DNA of 64,000 nt, from assembly GCA_014843695.1 (NCBI GenBank), contig CM026401.1, positions 51,577,450-51,641,449 on the forward strand, in the 5' to 3' direction. The DNA comes from Archivesica marissinica (Eukaryota > Mollusca > Bivalvia > Venerida > Vesicomyidae). The notes below the pieces were generated by a model. The model made no database searches. It was not told where the DNA came from and was given only the letters and a program-made list of their open reading frames with translations. Shown here piece by piece: positions 12,013 through 23,300 of the stretch (position 1 is its first letter; each line of letters begins with the position of its first letter). Made by a program: the position numbers and the translations under genes.

Positions 12013-12279
12013 TTTCCGAGAATGTGTGTGATACATTGAAAATTTAGATTAGATCATATTTAGTTTAAACATATCTATTCGGATCAATTAAATATGTAAA
12101 CTTATATGAACACAAAGTTCATATACATTGAAATCGATATGGATTGGGAAACAAGCTTAAAGCTAATGTCAATCCCTTACCATGTTGGAGTACATTTAAA
12201 GGGTACACATTGCTAGGCAAATAGTGTGGCGTGTGGAAGTGTCCACTAAATATAAAATGTAGATAAACTATTCAAATAC
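12013..12279. other. single-copy interval
   Basis: AT-rich, no supported feature. The next element starts at a TTAA. Confidence 0.5.
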
Positions 12280-12888
12280 TTAAAGCAGCATTACATCGTA
12301 TGAAATAAAAGATATTTGAAAAATTAAAATTTTACGTATGGGTAGCAATGCTGCTACACATTCTAACATTATACTTTGTATGCTTATGTTCATTTGTTAA
12401 ACAGTGTTTTTTGCGATAAAACAAACTCGAAACCGAAAGTAGGACTTTCCGTGTCGATCGGTCACGCACTTGTTTACAACCTGAACGCATCGTCCACATT
12501 TGTTTACATTCGGAATGCATCATCCACATTTGTCCCACGTTGTCTTTTTAATTAAATTACTTGATATGTTGATTCATACCTCTGATAGCTAAGTCTTTTA
12601 GGGACATTTCTACATCCCCGCGAGGGGTTCGACATTAGAGGAAGATAGATAGATAGTATTTCATGTTCAAAATATATACGTTGTTTTCTACATACTCTGT
12701 TGTTTCACGCATGCGCGCTGTGCGTGTTTACATTTCATGTGTTGATAAACAAATTCGCGTATACGACGGTTTAAATTTATTGGAATTATATCGTTTCTGA
12801 GCGACTATTTCGATTTTTGTAAACACACACACATGTGTATTTATATTTTACCCAAAACATCCTTTATTACGATGTAATGCTGCTTTAA
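12280..12888. mobile_element. M5: 609-bp TTAA-bounded inverted-repeat element
   Basis: Starts TTAAAGCAGCATTACATCG at 12280 and ends with its reverse complement, CGATGTAATGCTGCTTTAA, at 12888. The terminal match is about 20 bp, with weaker similarity beyond (AAATAAAAGAT versus CCTTTATT). The interior has paired Cys/Trp-like CCACATTTGTTTACA repeats and a GTATACGACGG segment also found in R3. No transposase frame, so it is non-autonomous. TTAA ends suggest a piggyBac-type relation (inference). Confidence 0.75.
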
Positions 12889-13096
12889 ACAGAAGTGACA
12901 TATCCAAATGGTTGCAGTTAATGCAGCTGAAGTTCAGTTAACAAATATTTTCGACATCGCGTTGTTGAAATTTTGATGTAGCGAGAAGAAAACGTTGCAT
13001 CCTAATATGCAAACTATCAAAGATGATTCTGGTTTTGTCACACGACGGGCCAGGACCAAAACGGAGAGAACTCTCACGCTCCACTAGGTATCAAAA

Positions 13097-13267
13097 CACT
13101 GCTGGAGCCGTTACGATTGTGTCCTTAGGCAAGGCATTTAAATTCCACATTGCCTCTTCTCTCTCCTTCATGGCGATGGATTCCATCAGGAATGAGGTCT
13201 CGAGAGTGATTAATATAAGTTGAAAGAACTTGTTTCGCAATCGAGCTAAAATAAATTTGTATAAAAA
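13097..13267 (+). mobile_element. SINE-B, 5-prime truncated
   Basis: Begins in the B-box region (CTGCTGGAGCCGTTACGATTG) and has the full body and shared tail GAGTGATTAATATAAGTTG to AATAAATTTGTATAAA. A plus frame over it is the SINE itself. Confidence 0.88.
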
Positions 13268-13310
13268 AATAAAATAAAACACTTCTATATAGCTCTGGAC
13301 ATTTAGATAA

Positions 13311-13723
13311 AGTCTAGAGGGAGGTGTTACTGTCTAGAGGGAGGTGTTACTGTCTAGAGGGAGGTGTTACTGTCTAGAGTAGAGGGAGGTGTTACTGTCT
13401 AGAGGGAGGTGTTACTGTCTAGAGGGAGGTGTTACTGTCTAGAGGGAGGTGTTACTGTCTCGAGGGAGGTGTTACTGTCTCGAGGGAGGTGTTACTGTCT
13501 AGAGGGAGGTGTTACTGTCTAGAGGGAGGTGTTACTGTCTAGAGGGAGGTGTTACTGTCTAGAGGGAGGTGTTACTGTCTAGAGGGAGGTGTTACTGTCT
13601 AGAGGGAGGTGTTACTGTCTAGAGGGAGGTGCTACTGTCTAGAGGGAGGTGTTACTGTCTAGAGTGAGGTGTTACTGTCTCGAGGGAGGTGTTACTGTCT
13701 AGAGGGAGGTGTTACTGTCTAGA
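13311..13723. repeat. 20-bp minisatellite
   Basis: About 20 copies of AGAGGGAGGTGTTACTGTCT, with CGAGG and GTGCTACT variants and one 26-bp copy at 13380. It passes directly into the 54-bp array to its right, whose unit contains this 20-mer. Confidence 0.95.
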
Positions 13724-14118
13724 ACAAGAGATTGTTGAGTGTGGTGTTACTGTCTAGAGTGAGGTGCTCATCGCCAAACAAGAGATTGTTGAGTGTGGTG
13801 TTACTGTCTAGAGTGAGGTGCTCATCGCCAAACAAGAGATTGTTGAGTGTGGTGTTACTGTCTAGAGTGAGGTGCTCATCGCCAAACAAGAGATTGTTGA
13901 GTGTGGTGTTACTGTCTAGAGGGAGGTGCTCATCGCCAAACAAGAGATTGTTGAGTGTGGTGTTACTGTCTAGAGGGAGGTGCTCATCGCCAAACAAGAG
14001 ATTGTTGAGTGTTGTGTTACTGTCTAGAGGGAGGTGCTCATCGCCAAACAAGAGATTGTTGAGTGTGGTGTTACTGTCTAGAGGGAGGTGCTCATCGCCA
14101 AACAAGAGATTGTTAAGT
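13724..14118. repeat. 54-bp minisatellite derived from or ancestral to the 20-bp array
   Basis: Seven copies of a 54-bp unit: GTGTTACTGTCTAGAG plus GAGGTGCTCATCGCCAAACA and AGAGATTGTTGAGTGTG. Since 54 is 18 codons, both strands stay open and give an 18-residue repeat on the minus strand. The phase breaks as soon as the 20-bp array begins, so I do not call a protein. Confidence 0.94.
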
Positions 14119-14239
14119 GTGGATGCACATGGAAGGTTAGATAGGTGTTGCCGGTGTTGATGAGTGTACCTTGGGTAGTGCAGAAGGTAATATTGTAATA
14201 TGGTAATATATATGGTACTGCTTGTTATTGGACTTAATT

Positions 14240-14467
14240 TTTTCAAAGTAACTGAATGGATTGAGATATTTTTAGACCAATAAATTAATAACAAAATTAC
14301 ATTTGGATCAGTTCATTTATCAAAATGGGTAATTTGTTTCTCTAAAAATAGTTATATTACTTGACAAAAGTGCAGATCCTGATGAGACGGCTCGTCACGA
14401 GCCGGCTCATCTGGATCTACACTTTTTTGTAAGCCAATTTAGAGGTCTGTGGTGTTGAAAGGGTTAA
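14240..14467 (+). mobile_element. M1 MITE, left end eroded
   Basis: Carries the M1 interior (AATAAATTAATAACAAAATT, ATCAAAATGGGTAA), the central palindrome GATGAGACGGCTCGTC/ACGAGCCGGCTCATC, and the right end GGTGTTGAAAGGGTTAA. The left end is degraded to AAGTAACTGAATGGATTGA. Confidence 0.85.
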
Positions 14468-14547
14468 ATGCTGATATTATCAATATCAGTGCAACGCTTT
14501 TGTCCTTAAGTATATATATATAATTCTCGTATGATCAAATTTCGGAC

Positions 14548-14793
14548 CGCAGGTTCGATCCCCCGTCTGACCCTAATAAAATTAACCTTCTTTCAGATGA
14601 GACTTTAACCCGAGGTCTTGTGTCGATGATTTACACTGTGCATGTAAAAGAACCAGGGGTGATTCTGGAATGGGTCCCTGTCTGTATCATTGCACTATCT
14701 TCCAAAAATCTAAAATGACTAATCTCTTCAGGAGACGTCGCTCATATGGGCAACCGGTAGCGACGATGAATAAATGTAAAACACACACACACA
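14548..14793 (+). mobile_element. SINE-C, 5-prime truncated
   Basis: Begins inside the tRNA head (GCAGGTTCGATCCCCCGTCT), then TAATAAAATTAACC, GTAAAAGAACCAGG, AAAATGACTAATCTCTTCAG, GAGACGTCGCTCATATGGGC and AACCGGTAGCGACGAT, and ends in an (AC)n tail. The minus-strand frame over it is not a gene. Confidence 0.9.
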
Positions 14794-15164
14794 GATCAAA
14801 TTTCATTGAATTTTCAGTGCGGCTCTCGGTAATAATTCCATTATAATTATCAACGACAAATTTTGGCAAAATTACAAAAATATATGAAATAGTAATAAAA
14901 AGAATATTAACAATATTAATATCTAGATTATTATCAGTAAAACGAGGAAACTGTATCATTTTTAATTTTCATGATGTTTTAATTATGGGAATATTATATT
15001 TTCTTTATTACATTGTTTATAAATGAACGACTTGGAAATATGTATGAAATTTTCAAATACTTCACTGGCAACCTGCCGTGAAAATGTTTCCTTATATTCA
15101 CTGCAGTAAAAATTTAATTGCTATAAATATATTCACTTCACATTGCCTTGTTCTTCCGGGCTGC

Positions 15165-15472
15165 TTTCTTTCCTAATCGTGATATCCCTAATTCAGGGGT
15201 CGTAGGTTCGACCCCCGTTATGCGCCGTACTGAAATGACTGATATAGTGACTGATGAATGGCATAGTCTTTTAGGGAAGTCTTTAAACCAAGGTCTTGTG
15301 TCAGTGCATTACACTGTGCACGACACACTAGATCCCGAAGAGCTCTAACAATGCAGCTCTCTGTCTGTATCATTGACTATCCGCCAAAATCAAAAATGAC
15401 TAATCTCATCAGGAGGTGGCGCTCATGTGCGCAACTGGTAGCGATGGAATAAAATAGACGTAAAACACACAC
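15165..15472 (+). mobile_element. SINE-C, divergent subfamily member
   Basis: Head GGTCGTAGGTTCGACCCCCG, then TTAAACCAAGGTCTTGTGTC, CACTGTGCACGACAC, AAAATGACTAATCTCATCAG and AACTGGTAGCGATGG, and an AC tail. It has a different spacer after the B box and many substitutions, so it is older or a subfamily. Confidence 0.8.
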
Positions 15473-16920
15473 GATCATAAACCGATTAAAAATACATGTC
15501 GAAAATACAAGATACCAACTATTGGATTGTGTCCAATTCAAACAAAACTAAAAAAACTGCTGTATGGAATTGCGTTCATTACTTAGTACAGGATTCTCTG
15601 GTGCCACAGGTACGTACATCATTAAAGCATCTATTTCAGTTGTGTTACATAGCCTGCTCTTTTCTATTGCCACAACAAATACACTTGAAGAATAAGTGGG
15701 CTGGGATAATGATAGTCTATGAAATACAGAGATTGAAAGAGTGGCATTTTACAAAAATGCCACGCGGAATTCTTGGTATTGTGTGTAATTCAAACAATAA
15801 TGATGGAGAATAAATATCATTCAGAATTGCTTTTTTAGCCACTTTGCATTTAAAGTTCTACTTTAAAGTAGCAATTATGGAAAAGAATTATTGGTATTCA
15901 GTATGTTTAATGAGTTTGTTTAGAGAAGTATTAAATCTTGATAATGTTCTATTAATAAATTGACAACATTGGCATATTGTGAATTCCTGGTATATTATGT
16001 ACGCAGTATGCTATTGATGACGAGAACCAGTTTGATAATATATAATGTAAAAGCAGATATATGCTAGTGATTAGTGTTCTATTAATATTTATGAGTTTCG
16101 TTAAACAAGTTCTAGCTTAACGTTTCTGGTAATAATAACGGCATAACAGCAAAAACAATGCAGGAATTCTTGATAAAGGGACCTTATTCATATGGATTAT
16201 TATTGTGTGATGCCAAACCAATATGATCATACACTGTATGATAATTATTGTTCTGGATGAAAGGTTGGTAATTATTCGAAATTTACATAATATACCATAT
16301 TATATATAGCTATTGCATTTCGAAAAAAGAGAAACAATGTATTAATTGTTTGATAGTTGTGGAGTTCAGAAGATAGTCTCCCCTTTTTGTGTAAGCTACC
16401 ATGATTGTTATGATGATGAGTGAAATTAATTGTGGGTTAAGTTAATATATTAATGTAGATTTCCAAGGAAGGTAGAAGTGAAAATCGCAGATAAATTTTC
16501 CTTAGAATTGTGTTGTAACAATTCCATTGGCTAGTTATACATTCACAGTGATTTCTGACAAAGATCGATTGATTGATGATTGATTGATTATATGCAGGCA
16601 CTATCATTTCAAATGTCCCCCCCCCATTAACTGCTTGCAGAATGGGTTAATTATAAGCCTCCCCAGCTAACTACCTGAATCCACATGTACAGATTTAAAA
16701 TAAGAAAATTAATTTTCTAAGGAATTTAATGCATACATAAAATTGTCATAAAAACATTATTTATACCCAGGTATGATTTTTATATGAAGTCGTAATACTT
16801 ATATTACTTAAACTTTACTACCGTACCTGTCGTGGATGTTTTAAGTATTGTTGTATTATGATGTGATTATAATGTATTTTAATAATAATAATAATAAGGT
16901 CATGGCAACATATTTCCGGT
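15473..16920. other. AT-rich single-copy DNA, no supported gene
   Basis: 1.4 kb with short frames only. A 105-codon frame at 15496-15813 lacks recognisable domains. One donor-like CAG/GTACGT lies at 15610 in it, but I see no matching acceptor. GATTGATT microsatellite at about 16564 and a C-run at 16618. Confidence 0.5.
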
Positions 16921-16924
16921 TTTG

Positions 16925-17045
16925 GATTTTATATTACTTTATGTTGCGGATTTCCGCTAAACAATTTGTGTATACGAACGGTGCTATATTTGATTTTGTT
17001 ATTTGTTTATGTGCGAATATTTGGCTTTTTAAATAAACGTAAAAC
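16925..17045. repeat. dispersed repeat R3, copy 1
   Basis: GCTAAACAATTTGTGTATAC, GGTGCTATATTTGATTTTGT and GTGCGAATATTTGGCTTTTT also occur at 23880-23930 and 24360-24390, where a 62-bp array separates the two halves. Confidence 0.65.
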
Positions 17046-17064
17046 ACACGCACATAGTTTCACT

Positions 17065-17311
17065 TTAACCCTTTCAACCCCACAGGCCTCTAAATAGGCT
17101 TATGAAAAGTGTAGATCCAGATGAGCCGGCTCGTAACGAGCCGTCTCATCAGGATCTGCACTTTTTTGCCAGTAATAATTATTACTATTTTTAGATAAAA
17201 TTACCCATTTTGATAAATGAACTGGTCCAAATGTAATTTTCTTATTTATTTATTGGTCTAAAAAATAGCATGCACCAGTCCATGTCAGTTACTTGGGGTT
17301 GAATGGGTTAA
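17065..17311 (-). mobile_element. M1 MITE, complete (247 bp)
   Basis: Bounded by TTAA at both ends: TTAACCCTTTCAACCCCACA to TTACTTGGGGTTGAATGGGTTAA. The central near-palindrome TGAGCCGGCTCGTAACGAG/CCGTCTCATCA sits between TGTAGATCCAGA and TCTGCACTTTT. No coding capacity. Confidence 0.93.
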
Positions 17312-17511
17312 TGTAACAATGCCTCGACTTTCAACTTGTACAGTGTACCAGTTTTCCTGTTAAAAAAATTGCACTGTATGCAAGTGTGCCGTCTATGTGA
17401 CATGAATTTTAATAAAACCATGCTACAAGTGATGTGTGCATATTAATTGCTATTGTGATTTGTTACCGGGAAATGGAGAGAAACGAACGAACAAAGACAA
17501 ACCTAGATTAC

Positions 17512-17872
17512 CGTACATACTCGCCTATAAGACGATCTCGCCTATAAGACAACCCCCCCCCTACTATGGTCCTGAAATATGTGGGTTTTGGCATGCATGC
17601 ACATATAGGACAGGCTAGTAAAATGGATACCAGACCATGTATAAATTGCATGCTTGACCAATGCACGACTGCAAGTTGAAGAAATTTTCAGTGTCAGCGT
17701 GATTTTTTTAAAATCTAAAACCGTAATTATGAATACCATAAAGTATACATTTAAAAAAAAAAAATTAATATTTATTTTTACCAACTTTTTTTTAGCACTA
17801 TCTTATAAGACGGGAGATCACTTTGAGGCCATAATATTGTTGTAAAAAACTTGTCTTACAGGCGAGTATGGA
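17512..17872 (+). mobile_element. M4 MITE, complete
   Basis: Terminal inverted repeats TACTCGCCTATAAGAC and GTCTTACAGGCGAGTA. Inner repeats are CTCGCCTATAAGACAA on the left and CTTATAAGACGGGAGATCAC on the right. A poly-C run and a poly-A run lie inside. The 43379 copy is the same element reversed. Confidence 0.85.
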
Positions 17873-18140
17873 CTGTGTATATTTTGCAAGAATTTTCATT
17901 TACATTAAAAATATGTGTAAAATAATGTATTTTGTTACTATATACTGGAGTAAAAGTTTAGTTTAATCATATTATATTGCTTGTTTTTATATACAATATA
18001 ATTACAAATATAAACATGATAAATATATGAACAAGATAATACAACTGTAATGCTATGCTTATACTTGCACTCTGTGAGAATAAAAAAAATCTAGAAGCAA
18101 AATGGGTTGGGCAACAAGGTTTACCAACATTAGCTAGTAG

Positions 18141-18375
18141 TTTATACAAATTGATTTTAGCTCGATTGCGAAACAAGTTATTACAACTTATATTAATCAC
18201 TCTCGAGACCTCATTTCTAATGGAATCCATCGCCACGAGGGAGAGAGAAGAGGCAACGTGGAATGTAAATGCCTTGCCTAAGGGCACAATCGTAACGGCT
18301 CGAGCAGGGCTCGAACTCCGGACGATTCGCACTTGAAGCGAACGCGCATCCACTGCGCTATCACGACTTCCACAA
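18141..18375 (-). mobile_element. SINE-B, full length with 12-bp target duplication
   Basis: Read on the minus strand: GGAAGTCGTGATAGCGCAGT, GTTCGCTTCAAGTGCGAA, GGAGTTCGAGCCC, the body and the shared tail. It is flanked by ATTAGCTAGTAG at 18129-18140 and 18376-18387. This is the best-defined SINE-B in the window at 235 bp. Confidence 0.94.
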
Positions 18376-18446
18376 ATTAGCTAGTAGGTTAGTGTAATAA
18401 ATGTAATTGTATCATAGCAACTTCATTGGAAAATGTAACAGTCACT

Positions 18447-18687
18447 TTAACCCATTCAACACCAAGTAACTCACATGGACTGGTCCATCATATTCATAAA
18501 CCAATAAATGAATCAGAAAATCACATTTGGACAAGTTCATTTATCAAAATGGGTAATTATGTCTAAAAATAGTCATATCACTGGCAAAAAGTGCAGATCC
18601 TGATGAGACGGCTCGTCACGAGCCGGCTCATCTGGATCTACACTTTTTGTAAGCCTATTTAGAGGTCTGTGGTGTTGAAAGGGTTAA
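18447..18687 (+). mobile_element. M1 MITE, complete
   Basis: TTAACCCATTCAACACCAAG to GTGGTGTTGAAAGGGTTAA, with an intact central palindrome. Confidence 0.94.
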
Positions 18688-19058
18688 ACTGGAATATATA
18701 CGACTTTAATATCGTAATCTATTTATTACATAAGTAAATGTTTATGTGATATTTAAATTTGCTAAATCATTATTAGCTTTTAAAACTTGAGATGACGGGC
18801 CAAAAAATACAGATTGAAATAAGAAATATGTGCATAGTTATTTACCGTAACAGTAATCCAATTATAGATGTTTACGCATTGTTGAATGTAGTGCAAGTAG
18901 TGTTTGCCAATGCAGATGTATTCAAAAAGTCGTAGGGAGACCAATGGACTGTGTATTAATGTAGTACAATATAGAGACATAGATATTTTGATGGATAATT
19001 CTATATCAATCCATATTACTCATAACCAGGTAAGTAATACTGTGATAAAAATTCATGC

Positions 19059-19262
19059 TTAATGCGCATTCAACACCAAGTAACTGACTATTTTTAGACC
19101 AATAAATTAATGAGAAAATTACATTTGAACCAATTCATTTGGGTAATTTTGTCTATAAATAGTAATATTATTGGCAAAAAGTGCAGATCCTGATGAGCAG
19201 TCTCATCTGGATCTACACTTTTTGTAAGCCTATTTAGAGGTATGTAGTATTGAGATGGTTAA
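19059..19262 (+). mobile_element. M1 MITE with deleted palindrome
   Basis: Ends TTAATGCGCATTCAACACCA and GTATTGAGATGGTTAA. The central palindrome is cut down to GATGAGCAGTCTCATC. An older, internally deleted copy. Confidence 0.85.
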
Positions 19263-19976
19263 TTTGTAATGAATTAGCGCAGGAGATTTTAGTTTTAGTG
19301 CTTTCAATGTTGGGTTAGGGGTAGTTTGTTAAATAGCGCTGTAGATTCAAGGTCATACGTTCATTAGCTATTTATGAAATATTATTGGTGGCAGCACCTC
19401 TGCCACCAGGTGGAGGTACATTCAGGGCCAATAATCCATGATTCCATGATTGGTTTAAAAAAAAATTTAATTTTCATATTATGACACATTCTTGACCCGT
19501 ATTCCTTCATGTGAAGGGTGTTCAAATTTGAGAATTTAAGTGTCATATAAAGATTTGAAGATTTTGCTATGTTGACTGTAGGATTATGGTGATGGCTGAC
19601 AAATATTGTCATAGAAATTTTATAGGTCTCCGTAAGCATCCATTATCTGTTATTTATGTGATTAAGATAGGCATTGGCACATAACATTTAGTTTATAAGG
19701 GCCCATTTTATATTGTTCAAAAGTATGGTTCTTTCATTTTAATGATGTTCATATCTTGTATGTGTATTGTTTGATATCGGAGTCGCGAGTGAGCTATTCC
19801 GATTTTGTGCAAGTTGGTGTGATGTGACCACTACGTTTATGGCTTTATTTTTATGAATTTATAATTACCATAGACTATTAATTATTTATTAATTCCATAA
19901 CATATAGCCCATCAGGACGATCTTTGCATATGCCACTCTTGTTCCATTAATCGTATTAATCTACGCTTAATGTTAC
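19263..19976. other. single-copy interval
   Basis: 700 bp without a supported feature. The small inverted string GGTGGCAGCACCTCTGCCACC at 19387 may be a hairpin. Short frames only. Confidence 0.5.
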
Positions 19977-20573
19977 TTAACCCTTTCCCTCATAGAATCA
20001 CCTCTTGACACCATTACCAATACGACACACATTGACAATGTAGTAGCCAAACCAATGTTCATAATAAAGGCCAGAATCTCATGTAGTCCCAGTAATATCT
20101 ATGGAGGTTGGATAGATATGGTGACTACTTATCCACTGCATGATAGCTAAATGGCTGTCATTTTTATGGAGATATAATAGTATATTAACCTAAATCTCTA
20201 TGTAGTCCCAGTAATATCTATGGAGGTTGGATAGATATGGTGAGTACTTATCCACTGCATGATAGCTAAATGGCTGTCATTTTTATGGAGATATAATAGT
20301 ATATTAACCTAAATCTCTATGTAGTCCCAGTAATATCTATGGAGGTTGGATAGATATGGTGACTACTTATCCACTGCATGATAGCTAAATGGCTGTCGTT
20401 TGTATGGAGATATAATAGTATATTAACCTAAATCTCTATGTAGTCCCAGTAATATCTATGGAGGTTGGATAGATATGGTGACTACTTATCCACTGCATGA
20501 TAGCTAAATGGCTGTCGTTTGAATGGAGATATGATAGTATATTAAGCTAAATCTCTATGAAGGAAAGGGTGAA
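19977..20573. mobile_element. M2 MITE with four internal 119-bp units
   Basis: Left end TTAACCCTTTCCCTCATAG, right end CTATGAAGGAAAGGGTGAA (the last TTAA mutated). The inside is built from a 119-bp unit starting ATGTAGTCCCAGTAATATC at 20081, 20200, 20319 and 20438. Other M2 copies in the window have two units. It abuts M3 directly. Confidence 0.88.
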
Positions 20574-20789
20574 CCCATAACCTGCTAATCACAACTAAAG
20601 TCGCTTTTGCAAAACGGCATATATAGCCGTCTGATGAGGCAATATTCTGTTTGCTATTCAGATAGTTAAAACACTGAATAGCAAACATTACCTATGGATC
20701 CAGATCAGACGCAGCATTATGCCGCGGCTGATCTCGATCTATGTTGTTTACACTTTCCGTCCAATTTATTCAGCATTTTAAGTGTTAAA
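20574..20789. mobile_element. M3 element
   Basis: AACCTGCTAATCACAACTAA to TCAGCATTTTAAGTGTTAA. It contains paired GCTATTCAG/CTGAATAGC arms and GATCCAGATCAGACGC versus GCGGCTGATCTCGATC, which can fold into stem-loops. No coding capacity. Confidence 0.75.
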
Positions 20790-21329
20790 CCTGATCATGA
20801 CTGTTACAAATCTTAAGTTCATCAATTGAGCCTTGGCGTTCTCTCTGTCTGAATTTTAACTGAAATAAACTGGAGCCAATTTGAATAACTTGGAGCCAAC
20901 TAAGAGCCATATAGTTCACAGATAACTATTTGAAGCCATGTATCTGACAAAACATATGCCAAAAAGAAAAAAGTTGCACCAGTATTTGATTTTTGTCGTA
21001 ATTGGCCCCATTGGTGACCGGCAGCAGGAAACCTGAGTCTGGCTTTGAGAGTTTTGCATGAAATGGCCTAGGAATTTGCGCTTGTTTAGTGGATACATAA
21101 TGCAGTTAATCCTATTAAACATAGGTTTGCTTAACATTGTGTAGGCGATGTCATGTAATATATATGGTGTGACTGAGGGGTGCGTAGTTTAATCGTATTT
21201 TATTGCCTTCAGAATGATTATTATAACATACAAAGTACAAGAACATAGATGGATAGATTTATTTCGGCAAGGAATGCATACATGGATATCTAAAACAACA
21301 TGTACAGTATATAAAGACAAATATCATTG
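20790..21329. other. single-copy interval
   Basis: No supported feature. Contains TGAATAACTTGGAGCCAACT and an AT-rich stretch leading to a reversed SINE-C tail. Confidence 0.5.
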
Positions 21330-21480
21330 TGTGTGTTTTACGTTTATTTATCGTCGCTACCGGTTGCCCATATGAGCGACGCCTCCTGTTCATTTTATTA
21401 TGGTCAGACGGGGGATCGAACCTGCGATCCCTGGATTACCAGTCCAGCATGTTACGACTGGACTACAGATCAGTCTGTAG
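21330..21480 (-). mobile_element. SINE-C with internal deletion
   Basis: Begins with the reversed tail and AACCGGTAGCGACGAT complement, jumps directly to TTATTATGGTCAGACGGGGG, and ends with the full tRNA-Thr-like head (complement of CTGGACTGGTAATCCAG). About 140 bp of body is missing. Two plus-strand frames over it are spurious. Confidence 0.88.
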
Positions 21481-21513
21481 AATATTATTCACATACATCA
21501 GGCATACGTGACA

Positions 21514-21925
21514 ATAAATATACCATGGCATGCACACCAACACCGAGGATAACACAAAGAGAGAACTCTTATTTCCATTGTCCTCTGTGCTGGTGGCATG
21601 ACATAAGGTGACATTTAAATATACCATGGCATGCACACCAACACCGAGGATAACACAAAGAGAGAACTCTTATTTCCAGTGTCCTCTGTGCTGGTGGCAT
21701 GACATAGGGTGGCATTTAAATGTACCATGGCATGCACACCAACACCGAGGATAACACAAAGAGAGAACTCTTATTTCCATTGTCCTCTGTGCTGGTGGCA
21801 TGACATAGGGTGGCATTTAAATGTACCATGGCATGCACACCAACACCGAGGATAACACAAAGAGAGAACTCTTATTTCCAGTGTCCTCTGTGCTGGTGGC
21901 ATGACACAGGGTGACATTTAAAATT
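21514..21925. repeat. 101-bp tandem array
   Basis: Four copies with TACCATGGCATGCACACCAA at 21521, 21622, 21723 and 21824, exact 101-bp spacing and very few differences. GTGTCCTCTGTGCTGG alternates with TTGTCCTCTGTGCTGG between copies, implying doubling of a two-unit block. Confidence 0.96.
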
Positions 21926-22093
21926 TAAATTACTTCAATGAATTAAGAATTTAACTATAATTGCATAGAACAAAATAAAAATAAAAATTTAGTTTTACAT
22001 CCCATGTATCTAGTATCACATTAAAATTCTATTAAATATTCAAACATAGCATGAAAATACAAATGGTTTGGGCCACAAGTTTGATTAACATTA

Positions 22094-22270
22094 GTCGAGC
22101 CCCGCTGGAGTCATTACGATTGTATCCTTAGGCAAGGCATTATAATTCCATGTTGCCACTTCTCTCTCCCTCGTGGCGATGGATTCCATCAGGAATGAGG
22201 TCTCGAGAGTGATTAATATAAGTTGTAAGAACTTGGTTCGCAATCGAGCTAAAATAAATTTATATAAAAA
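22094..22270 (+). mobile_element. SINE-B, 5-prime truncated
   Basis: Starts at TCGAGCCCCGCTGGAG and carries the body and complete shared tail to AATTTATATAAAAACC. Only the B-box part of the head remains. Confidence 0.9.
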
Positions 22271-22631
22271 CCAATAAAAAAAACAACAAAAAAACATTTA
22301 TGCAGTTGAGATAAATGAACATCAAGTAAACTATCACCATTATGGAATATTTATAAACCCTACTCCTCTTGCAAAATACCCCCAAAATATGTCTAACAAA
22401 TTTGATGCATGCAATAAGTTTGATTAAGATCTAGATGGTGAAGTTTGATAGTTTTCAGACAGATCCCTTGCTGTGAAGATGAGAATATTTTCATGTTCAG
22501 GGATTGATATTTTTGCATTTCTGTATGTTTCTATCTACTTATGTTCTCATCACAAGTGTATCATTGTTTTCCCTCCAAAACTGCTGGCAGGCAGGTATGC
22601 ACACACAAAAATGAATTGACATAGTTTAAAA
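22271..22631. other. single-copy interval
   Basis: No supported feature; AT-rich with short frames. Confidence 0.5.
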
Positions 22632-23175
22632 TGGGCAGGGATCGTTCTAAAGGGCGAAATTGTCGCCCTAGGGATCCTGACTTCGCCCTTTGGGGCCCCA
22701 CTTCTCCCTAAAAGAAATAAAAATTATTTTTTGGTTTTTACGATTTTCAAACAAAATTGTGTTTAGTAAGATACACTGGCCCATTATAAAGCACTCCTTC
22801 TATTCAAATGTATTTAATGGTTGTACTGTGCATTTTAACCCTATTTTGCAGAAGTATATTAAAGAACACAATTTAACCCTTTCAACCCCACAGGCCTCTA
22901 AATAGGCTTATGAAAAAGTGTAGATCCAGATGAGCCGGCTCGTGACGAGCCGTCTCATCAGGATCTGCACTTTTTGCCAGTGATATGACTATTTTTAGAC
23001 ATAATTACCCATTTTGATAAATGAACTTGTCCAAATGTGATTTTCTGATTCATTTATTGGTTTATGAATATCATGGACCAGTCCATGTGAGTTACTTGGG
23101 GTTTAAAGGGTTAAGGAAGTGATCACGCGCTTTCTCACTTCTCCCAAAAATTCTGACCTAGAATGAACCCTGAAT
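22632..23175. mobile_element. R1 element interrupted by an M1 MITE
   Basis: Left end CAGGGATCGTTCTAAAGGGC and right end CTAGAATGAACCCTGA are imperfect inverted repeats. The right 120 bp recurs at 27003-27125. A complete M1 sits at 22873-23114 exactly at a TTAA that is single in the 27059 copy. Probably a non-autonomous DNA element. Confidence 0.75.
22873..23114 (-). mobile_element. M1 MITE nested in R1, target proven by empty site
   Basis: TTAACCCTTTCAACCCCACA to GGGGTTTAAAGGGTTAA with an intact palindrome. Flanks TTAAAGAACACAAT and GGAAGTGATCACG join in the unoccupied R1 copy as AACACCATTTTAAGGAAGCG (TTAA at 27059-27062), so TTAA is duplicated on insertion. Confidence 0.95.
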
Positions 23176-23300
23176 GGGACGGGTTTTTGTTGTTGCTTTT
23201 GTTTGTTTTTTGTTCTTTCGCGTGGCCATTAGCATAAAATGGTAAGTTGAGATATTAATGTGATTCATGAAAAACCATGTGCAAAAAGTCCTGTTAACCT

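Noticed and set aside
13719..14294. 191-codon minus frame with an 18-residue repeat (LNNLLFGDEHLPLDSNT)
   Set aside because: Explained by a 54-bp unit (18 codons). The opposite strand is equally open, and the frame fails where the related 20-bp array starts.
15496..15813. 105-codon plus frame as a gene
   Set aside because: No recognisable domain, biased to Asn/Lys as expected for AT-rich DNA, only one splice-like site.
17967..18353. 128-codon minus frame recurring in similar form at 13.0, 22.1, 26.8, 43.9 and 49.6 kb, as if a gene family
   Set aside because: The recurrence is SINE-B itself; the shared peptide is the translated SINE body.
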